Source: Shinella sp. WSJ-2
Lineage (GTDB): Bacteria; Pseudomonadota; Alphaproteobacteria; Rhizobiales; Rhizobiaceae
Assembly (NCBI RefSeq): GCF_003432075.1
Contig: NZ_QWBU01000005.1
Coordinates: 300,526-364,525, forward strand
Direction: 5' to 3'
DNA length: 64,000 bases
This document shows, in pieces, positions 58,336-64,000 of the stretch. Numbering within the stretch: the stretch's first letter is position 1; each line of letters starts with the position of its first letter. Below the pieces are notes generated by a model. It did no database searches and was not told the DNA's origin. It was given only the letters and a program-made list of their open reading frames with translations. The position numbers were made by a program, and so were the translations under genes.

Positions 58336-59895
58336 ATGCGCGCTGAAGATCATCGCAGCGAAAAGACCCGACCGTTCACCGGCGCCGAATATCTCGCAAG
58401 CCTTCGGGACGGGCGCGAGGTCTATATCAACGGCGAGCGCGTCGCCGACGTCACCACCCACCCTTCCATGCGCAATTCCGCCCGCTCCATCGCCCGCATG
58501 TATGATGCGCTGCATGACCCGAAGCGTCAGGAACGGCTGACCTCGCCGACCGATACCGGCTCCGGTGGCTACACGCACAAATATTTCCGCGTCGCCCATT
58601 CCTCGGCCGATCTTGTCGCCCAGCAGGGCGCGATCGCCGATTGGGCGCGCATGTCCTACGGCTGGATGGGCCGCACGGCCGACTACAAGGCCGCGCTGAT
58701 GAACACGCTCGGCGCGAACGCCGACTGGTACGGCCCCTTCAAGGACAACGCCCTTTCCTGGCACAAGCGCGCGCAGGAAAGCGTGCTGTTCATGAACCAC
58801 GCCATCGTCAACCCGCCCATCGACCGCCACAAGCCGGCGGACGCGGTGAAGGACGTCTTCGTGCACATCACCAAGGAGACGGATGCCGGCATCTATGTCT
58901 CCGGCGCCAAGGTCGTCGCCACCTCCTCGGCATTGACGCACTACAACTTCCTCGCCCAGAGCTCGGCGACCGTCACCGAAGACCCATCGCTCTCGGTCAT
59001 GTTCATCCTGCCGATGAATGCTCCGGGCGTGAAGATGTTCTGCCGCGTCTCCTACGAGCAGACCGCCAACACGGCGGCCCATCCTTTCGATTATCCATTG
59101 TCCTCACGCTTTGACGAGAACGACGCCATCCTCGTGCTCGACAATGTCTTCGTGCCCTGGGAAGACGTGCTGGTGCTGCGCGATGCGGCAAAAATCCTGT
59201 CCTTCCACCCGGCGTCGGGCTTCATGCACGGCTATTGTTTCCAGGGCTGCACGCGCCTGGCGGTGAAGATGGACTTTTTGGCCGGCCTGCTTGCCAAGGC
59301 GCTGCGCGCCACCGGCGGCGATGCCTTCCGCGGCAACCAGGCGATGCTCGGCGAGGTCATCGCGATCCGCCACCAGTTCTGGGCCTTCTCCAACGCCATG
59401 GCCTATAACCCGATCCCCTGGGCGAACGGCGCCGTGCTGCCGAACCTTGAAGCCGCACTCTGCTACCGCACCTTCATGTCGGAGGCCTATCCGAAGGTCA
59501 TCGACATCGTGCGCCGCACGGTGGCTTCGGGCCTCATCTACCTGCCCTCCTCGGCCAAGGATTTCGCCAATCCGGATATCGACCGCTATCTCGCGCAATA
59601 TGTCCGCGGCTCCGACAATATGGGTCATGTCGAGCGCATCAAGATCATGAAGCTGCTCTGGGATGCGACCGGCACGGAATTCGGCGGCCGCCACGCACTC
59701 TACGAGCTGAACTATGCCGGCGCGCCGGAAGAGGTTCGCCTGCAGGTACTGAAAGGCGCCGAACGCGGCGGACGTCTCCGGGAGATGGAAGCCCTCGTCG
59801 ACCAGTGCATGGCCGACTATGACGAGAGCGGCTGGACGGGCGACACCTGGCTGCCGCCGCTCGGCAATGACGCCCTGCCCAACGCTGCCGAATGA
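58336..59895 (+). CDS. hpaB: 4-hydroxyphenylacetate 3-monooxygenase, oxygenase component HpaB
   Basis: A 519-residue FADH2-dependent monooxygenase that makes 3,4-dihydroxyphenylacetate. It has RPFTGAEYLASLRDGREVYINGERV at the N-terminus, RMSYGWMGRTADYK, the flavin-site block YFRVAHSSADL and the C-terminal RGSDNMGHVERIKIMKLLWDATGTEFGGRH in short pieces. Length equals E. coli HpaB (520 aa). A GAGGAGG ribosome site precedes the start. It is followed by hpaC. Confidence 0.95.
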   Translation: MRAEDHRSEKTRPFTGAEYLASLRDGREVYINGERVADVTTHPSMRNSARSIARMYDALHDPKRQERLTSPTDTGSGGYTHKYFRVAHSSADLVAQQGAIADWARMSYGWMGRTADYKAALMNTLGANADWYGPFKDNALSWHKRAQESVLFMNHAIVNPPIDRHKPADAVKDVFVHITKETDAGIYVSGAKVVATSSALTHYNFLAQSSATVTEDPSLSVMFILPMNAPGVKMFCRVSYEQTANTAAHPFDYPLSSRFDENDAILVLDNVFVPWEDVLVLRDAAKILSFHPASGFMHGYCFQGCTRLAVKMDFLAGLLAKALRATGGDAFRGNQAMLGEVIAIRHQFWAFSNAMAYNPIPWANGAVLPNLEAALCYRTFMSEAYPKVIDIVRRTVASGLIYLPSSAKDFANPDIDRYLAQYVRGSDNMGHVERIKIMKLLWDATGTEFGGRHALYELNYAGAPEEVRLQVLKGAERGGRLREMEALVDQCMADYDESGWTGDTWLPPLGNDALPNAAE

Positions 59896-59905
59896 GGGCC
59901 GTGTC

Positions 59906-60418
59906 ATGGACATCAATGTCTCCAAGACCGAATTCCGCAATGCGATGGCCCGGGTCTGCGCCCCCGTCAACGTTATCACCACCAAGGGAGCCGCCGGTCG
60001 TGGCGGCTTCACCGCCACCGCCATGTGCTCGGTGACGGACGAGCCGCCGACGTTGCTCGTCTGCATGAACAGCCGCTCGGCGCAAACCGGCTTGTTCATC
60101 GAGAACCGCCGCTTCTGCGTCAACGTGCTCACCCAGGAGCACAAGGCGCTGGCCGCCTCCTTCGCCGGGCAGCAGGCGGACATGGAGGCGCGTTATGCGG
60201 ATGCGACCTGGACGGACCTTCCCTCCGGCAACCAGGCATTGACTGACGCGATCGTCTCCTTCGACTGCCGGCTTACGGAGGCGCGCCTCGTCGGCACGCA
60301 CAATATCCTCATCGGCGAGGTCGTAGACATCCGCTGCCGGCGCGACGGCCATGCGCTCATCTATTTCGACCGCAACTATGTGCATGTTCCCACGCAGGCC
60401 GGCAGCTTCGGCGGCTGA
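59906..60418 (+). CDS. hpaC: 4-hydroxyphenylacetate 3-monooxygenase, flavin reductase component HpaC
   Basis: A 170-residue NADH:flavin reductase with the Flavin_Reduct fold (NVITTKGAAGRGGFTATAMCSVTDEPPTLLVC in part; NRRFCVNVLTQEHKALAASFAG; GEVVDI). It supplies FADH2 to HpaB. The start at 59906 follows GAGGGC and lies 10 bp after hpaB. Confidence 0.93.
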   Translation: MDINVSKTEFRNAMARVCAPVNVITTKGAAGRGGFTATAMCSVTDEPPTLLVCMNSRSAQTGLFIENRRFCVNVLTQEHKALAASFAGQQADMEARYADATWTDLPSGNQALTDAIVSFDCRLTEARLVGTHNILIGEVVDIRCRRDGHALIYFDRNYVHVPTQAGSFGG

Positions 60419-60434
60419 TGACGATACAATCCTC

Positions 60435-60468
60435 TTGACAAGCGCCCCTCTATTTAACATGTTAAATA
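60435..60468 (+). promoter_or_regulatory. Promoter and perfect 18-bp palindrome upstream of hpaF
   Basis: TTGACA (60435-60440) is a consensus -35 box. The perfect palindrome TATTTAACATGTTAAATA (60451-60468) overlaps the expected -10 region. The arrangement is that of a MarR-family repressor operator; HpaR is the MarR repressor of hpa meta-cleavage genes in E. coli. No hpaR gene lies in this window. The promoter drives hpaF-hpaE-hpaD and downstream genes. Confidence 0.75.
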
Positions 60469-60492
60469 AAAGACTGCATGTGGGGAGGAAGA

Positions 60493-60879
60493 ATGCCGCA
60501 TCTCACCGTCGAATATTCGGCCAACCTAGAAGGCCGCACCGACCTTGACGCGCTCTGCGGAGCGCTTCTCGAAACGCTGCTGGAAACCGGTCTCTTCGAA
60601 GTTGGCGCCGTGCGCGTGCGCGCCCTCAAGGCCGATCACTATGCCATCGCCGACCGCTTGGCCGAAAACGCCTTCATCGACCTCAACCTGCGCATCGGCA
60701 AAGGCCGCAGCGCGGAAGAGAAGAAGCGCACCGGCGAGGCGCTGTTTTCCACCGCCGGCCGGCTGCTCGCCCCTCTTTTTGAGACGCCGCATTTCGCGCT
60801 CTCGCTCGAAATCCGCGAGATCGACGCGGAGCTGAGCTGGAAGAAGAACGCCATTCATCCGCGCCTGCGCGGCAAATAA
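60493..60879 (+). CDS. hpaF: 5-carboxymethyl-2-hydroxymuconate Delta-isomerase HpaF
   Basis: A 128-residue tautomerase-superfamily protein with catalytic Pro1 after Met removal (MPHLTVEYSANLEGR) and the conserved FIDLNLRIGKGRSAEEKKRTGE segment. It isomerises the product of HpaE. The start at 60493 follows GGGGAGGAAG. It is first in the meta-cleavage operon. Confidence 0.93.
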   Translation: MPHLTVEYSANLEGRTDLDALCGALLETLLETGLFEVGAVRVRALKADHYAIADRLAENAFIDLNLRIGKGRSAEEKKRTGEALFSTAGRLLAPLFETPHFALSLEIREIDAELSWKKNAIHPRLRGK

Positions 60880-60890
60880 CAGGAAACCCC

Positions 60891-62408
60891 ATGTCGAAAC
60901 TTCAGGAAAACATCGCGAAGGCGGAAACCTATCTTGCCCGCTTCAAGGAACAGGGCGTGCTGAACCGCATCGCCGGCGAGGATGTGGCCGGCGGCGACGG
61001 CGCGACCTTCGAAAGCATCTCTCCCATCGATCTGAAGCCGCTGGCGGCGGTGGCGCGCGGCACGGCGGCCGATATCGACCGTGCCGCCAGGGCCGCCAAG
61101 GCCGCCTTCACGGAATGGTCGGCAATGCCGGGCGACACACGCAAAAAGCTCCTGCACAAGGTCGCCGACGCCATCGTCGCGCGCGCCGAAGAAATCGCCT
61201 TCGTCGAATGCATGGACACCGGACAGTCGCTGCGCTTCATGGCCAAGGCCGCCCTGCGTGGCGCGGAGAACTTCCGCTTCTTCGCCGACCGCGCGCCGGA
61301 AGCCCGCGATGGCAAGACGCTGCGCACGGAAAACCAGGTCAACATGACGACCCGCGTGCCGATCGGCCCGGTCGGCATCATCACACCGTGGAACACGCCC
61401 TTCATGCTCTCCACGTGGAAGATCGCACCGGCGCTCGCCGCTGGCTGCACCATCGTGCATAAGCCGGCCGAATTCTCGCCGCTGACGGCGCGCCTGCTCG
61501 TCGAGATCGCCGAAAACGCCGGCCTGCCGAAGGGCGTGTGGAACCTCGTCAACGGTTTCGGCGAGGATGCTGGCAAGGCACTGACCGAGCATCCCCTCAT
61601 CAAGGCCATCGGCTTTGTCGGCGAAAGCCGCACCGGCTCGATGATCATGAAGCAGGGCGCCGATAGCCTGAAGCGCGTGCATTTCGAACTCGGCGGCAAG
61701 AACCCCGTCGTGGTCTTCGCCGATGCGGATCTGGAGCGTGCTGCGGATGCCGCCGTTTTCATGATCTATTCGCTGAACGGCGAACGCTGCACCTCCTCCT
61801 CCCGTCTCCTGGTGGAAGAGAGCATCTATGACACGTTCACCGCTCTGGTCGCGGAAAAGGCCAAGCGTATCAAGGTCGGCCATCCGCTCGACCCGGAAAC
61901 CGTCGTCGGCCCGCTGATCCATCCGGTGCACGAGAAGAAGGTTCTCGAATATATCGGGATCGGCAAGTCCGAGGGTGCGACGGTTGCAGCCGGTGGCGAG
62001 AAATTCGCGGGTCCTGGCGGCGGCTGCTATGTCTCGCCGACGCTCTTCACCGGCGCCAACAACCAGATGCGCATCGCCCAGGAAGAAATCTTCGGCCCCG
62101 TGCTGACGGCCATTCCGTTCAAGGACGAGGCGGAAGCGCTGGCACTTGCCAACGACGTCCAGTACGGCCTCACCGGCTATCTCTGGACATCTGACGTCAC
62201 CCGCGCCTTCCGCTTCACCGATCATCTCGATGCCGGCATGATCTGGGTGAACTCGGAAAACGTCCGCCACCTGCCCGCACCCTTCGGCGGCGTCAAGAAT
62301 TCCGGCATCGGCCGCGATGGCGGCGACTGGTCCTTCGATTTCTACATGGAAACGAAGAACATCGCCTTCGCCACCCGCGCCCACGCCATCCCGAAACTCG
62401 GCGGTTAA
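60891..62408 (+). CDS. hpaE: 5-carboxymethyl-2-hydroxymuconate semialdehyde dehydrogenase HpaE
   Basis: A 505-residue NAD-dependent ALDH with IITPWNTPFMLSTWKIAPALAAG (nucleotide-binding region), catalytic Glu in FELGGKN and catalytic Cys in LNGERCTSSSR, features matching HpaE. It oxidises the ring-cleavage semialdehyde. Its 3' end (PKLGG and stop) is the first copy of a 27-bp tandem repeat that continues downstream. Confidence 0.94.
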   Translation: MSKLQENIAKAETYLARFKEQGVLNRIAGEDVAGGDGATFESISPIDLKPLAAVARGTAADIDRAARAAKAAFTEWSAMPGDTRKKLLHKVADAIVARAEEIAFVECMDTGQSLRFMAKAALRGAENFRFFADRAPEARDGKTLRTENQVNMTTRVPIGPVGIITPWNTPFMLSTWKIAPALAAGCTIVHKPAEFSPLTARLLVEIAENAGLPKGVWNLVNGFGEDAGKALTEHPLIKAIGFVGESRTGSMIMKQGADSLKRVHFELGGKNPVVVFADADLERAADAAVFMIYSLNGERCTSSSRLLVEESIYDTFTALVAEKAKRIKVGHPLDPETVVGPLIHPVHEKKVLEYIGIGKSEGATVAAGGEKFAGPGGGCYVSPTLFTGANNQMRIAQEEIFGPVLTAIPFKDEAEALALANDVQYGLTGYLWTSDVTRAFRFTDHLDAGMIWVNSENVRHLPAPFGGVKNSGIGRDGGDWSFDFYMETKNIAFATRAHAIPKLGG

Positions 62409-62466
62409 GCCGCCGGCCCGAAACTCGGCGGTTAGGCCGCTGGCCAGAAACTTGGCGGCTGATCCC
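62393..62466. repeat. Tandem 27-bp repeat (three copies) at the end of hpaE
   Basis: The unit GAAACTCGGCGGTTA begins at 62393, 62420 and 62447 (the third diverged to GAAACTTGGCGGCTG). The first copy includes the last codons and stop of hpaE; the others lie in the 117-bp gap before hpaD. It looks like a slippage-type duplication of the gene end. Confidence 0.8.
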
Positions 62467-62525
62467 GCTTATTCCACAAGACTGCGCCCGTCCTCGTGTC
62501 ACGAGGCGGGCTTGAGGAGGACAAC

Positions 62526-63506
62526 ATGCCCGTACCGCAGCCCAATCTCTACCCGCCCTTCAACATCGTGCGCCTCAGCCATGTCGAATTCGGCGTCACC
62601 GACCTCGCCAAGTCGCGTGCCTTCTATGTCGACACGCTCGGCCTGCAGGTGACGGACGAGACCGCCGACACGATCTATCTGCGCGCCATGGAAGAGCGCG
62701 GCCACCATTGCATCGTGCTCAAGAAATCCGACAAACCCGAGGCCCGCGACCTCGGCTTCAAGGTCTTCGACGAGGACGATCTCGACAAGGCCGTGCATTT
62801 CTTCAAGGGCAATGACCTGCCGGTGGAATGGGTCGAGCGCCCCTATCAGGGCCGCACCTTCCGCACCCGCGATCCCATGGGCATTCCGCTGGAATTCTAC
62901 ACCAAGATGGACCGCCTGCCGCCGATCCACCAGAAATATGCGCTCTATCGCGGCGTGAAGCCGCTGCGCATCGATCACTTCAACTGCTTCTCGCCCGATG
63001 TCGACGCTTCCGTTGCCTTCTACAACGAGCTCGGTTTCCGCGTGACCGAATATACCGAGGATGCCGAAACCGGCCGCCTCTGGGCCGCCTGGACGCACCG
63101 CAAGGGCGGCGTGCACGACATCGCCTTCACCAACGGCCGCGGCCCGCGCCTGCATCACACCGCCTTCTGGGTGCCGACGCCTCTCAACATCATCGACCTG
63201 CTCGACCTGATGGCGACGACCGGCTGGGTTTCCAACATCGAGCGCGGCCCCGGCCGCCACGGCATTTCCAACGCCTTCTTCCTGTACATCCTCGATCCGG
63301 ATGGTCACCGCATCGAGATCTACTGCTCGGACTACCAGACCGTCGATCCGGATCTCGAGCCGATCAAGTGGGACCTCAAGGACCCGCAGCGCCAGACCCT
63401 CTGGGGTGCGCCGGCGCCGAAATCCTGGTTCGAGCACGGCAGCCTGTTCCAGGGCGTCGAGCCGGAGGACGCCAAGCTGAAGTCCCAGCCGATCATTGCG
63501 CCATAA
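62526..63506 (+). CDS. hpaD: 3,4-dihydroxyphenylacetate 2,3-dioxygenase HpaD (type I extradiol)
   Basis: A 326-residue vicinal-oxygen-chelate dioxygenase with two VOC domains. The metal ligands fall in RIDHFNCFS, RLHHTAFW and DGHRIEIYCSDY (His, His, Glu). It resembles the homoprotocatechuate dioxygenases of the MndD/HPCD type rather than the smaller LigB-type HpaD of E. coli. The start at 62526 follows GAGGAGGAC. Confidence 0.92.
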   Translation: MPVPQPNLYPPFNIVRLSHVEFGVTDLAKSRAFYVDTLGLQVTDETADTIYLRAMEERGHHCIVLKKSDKPEARDLGFKVFDEDDLDKAVHFFKGNDLPVEWVERPYQGRTFRTRDPMGIPLEFYTKMDRLPPIHQKYALYRGVKPLRIDHFNCFSPDVDASVAFYNELGFRVTEYTEDAETGRLWAAWTHRKGGVHDIAFTNGRGPRLHHTAFWVPTPLNIIDLLDLMATTGWVSNIERGPGRHGISNAFFLYILDPDGHRIEIYCSDYQTVDPDLEPIKWDLKDPQRQTLWGAPAPKSWFEHGSLFQGVEPEDAKLKSQPIIAP

Positions 63507-63517
63507 GGAAATGACCA

Positions 63518-64000
63518 TGACCTTGAAAGATCCGAGCCTTTTGCGGCAGGCGGCGTTGGTTGGCACGCGCTGGATCGAAGCGGATGGTAGCGGCATCGCG
63601 GTGAAGAACCCGGCGACGGGTGAACTCGTCGGTTACGTGCCGAAACTCGGTGCGGCCGAGACGAAGGAAGCCATCGACGCGGCCGCAGCAGCCCAGAAGG
63701 GCTGGGCGGCGAGGACTGCCAAGGAACGCTCGGGCATCCTGCGCAAGTGGTTCGAGCTGATGATCGACAACAAGGACGATCTCGGCCGTATCCTCACCAT
63801 GGAACAGGGCAAGCCACTGGCGGAAGCCACCGGCGAGATCGTCTATGGCGCAAGCTTCGTCGAATGGTTCGCAGAAGAGGCCCGTCGCCTCTATGGCGAC
63901 ATCGTGCCCGGTCACCAGAAGGACAAGCGCATCCTCGTGATGAAGCAGCCGATCGGTGTCGTGGCGGCGATCACGCCGTGGAACTTCCCGAACGCCATGA
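63518..64000 (+). CDS. gabD: NAD(P)-dependent succinate-semialdehyde dehydrogenase, 5' part (cut by window)
   Basis: The first 161 residues of an ALDH of the GabD type: NPATGELVGYVPKLGAAETKEAID, TMEQGKPLAEATGEIVYGASFVEWFAEEARRLYGD and the start of the nucleotide-binding block AAITPWNFPNAM. The rest lies beyond the right edge. In the homoprotocatechuate pathway the end product succinic semialdehyde needs this enzyme, so its place in the operon after hpaD fits. The start at 63518 has a better spacing to AAGGA than the in-frame ATG at 63512. Confidence 0.88.

Noticed and set aside
62393..62466. CRISPR-like or peptide-repeat interpretation of the 27-bp tandem units
   Set aside because: Copies are contiguous without spacers and contain stop codons in the hpaE frame; simple duplication explains them. 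No cas genes are present.

Overview
The window is a high-GC, gene-dense chromosomal (or chromid) segment of an alphaproteobacterium, most likely a member of the Rhizobiaceae (Rhizobium, Agrobacterium, Ensifer or Shinella type). The grounds are a PraR-like XRE regulator, short rhizobial-type palindromic intergenic repeats, a YehZYXW/OsmF-type transporter and the overall style of the paa, thi and ABC-transporter clusters. No species can be named from the sequence alone. No tRNA, rRNA, transposase, phage gene or CRISPR array was seen.

Layout. 1-2639 (minus): osmoprotectant ABC transporter osmF-yehY-yehX, cut by the left edge. 2962-4802 (plus): DUF4126 membrane protein and a MerA-like flavoprotein disulfide oxidoreductase. 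4861-9311 (minus): copper amine oxidase, aldehyde dehydrogenase and a FeaR-like AraC regulator, i.e. arylethylamine to arylacetate. 9381-30842: a complete phenylacetyl-CoA catabolon. It has a left-going operon paaN-livK-type SBP-livHMGF-bifunctional hydratase/dehydrogenase, a right-going operon paaG-paaI-paaK-paaR, and a second left-going operon paaJ-paaA-B-C-D-E-(paaA paralogue)-paaZ-thioesterase, with paaX beside it. 31046-34832: a CHASE-PAS-GGDEF-EAL c-di-GMP protein and a YvcK/CofD-like protein. 34938-42850: an oligopeptide and a cystine-type amino-acid ABC transporter, divergently transcribed.

42985-47502 is the most unusual region. A PraR-like repressor, a SARP/TolB-like/TPR regulator, an 86-residue peptide ending in three GGYMD heptads, a 17-codon coupling ORF, a YcaO cyclodehydratase-family protein and a TfuA protein lie head to tail. 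This looks like a complete biosynthetic locus for a thioamidated ribosomal peptide (RiPP) with a repeated core.

47582-50828: a small helical protein, a YqaA-type membrane protein, an ECF sigma/anti-sigma pair and a BI-1 protein. 50932-55536: TPP-riboswitch-controlled thiCOSGE. 55537-57359: an amidohydrolase, then an NfeR-like PadR regulator with DUF2218. 57360-64000: the 4-hydroxyphenylacetate (homoprotocatechuate) pathway, hpaA divergent from hpaB-hpaC, then hpaF-hpaE-hpaD and a semialdehyde dehydrogenase cut by the right edge.

How it fits together. The amine oxidase and aldehyde dehydrogenase can feed phenylethylamine and tyramine into phenylacetate and 4-hydroxyphenylacetate, which the paa and hpa clusters then degrade to acetyl-CoA/succinyl-CoA and to pyruvate/succinate. 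Two near-identical palindromes, in the paaN/paaG divergent region and upstream of paaJ, are the probable PaaR operators that tie the paa operons together.
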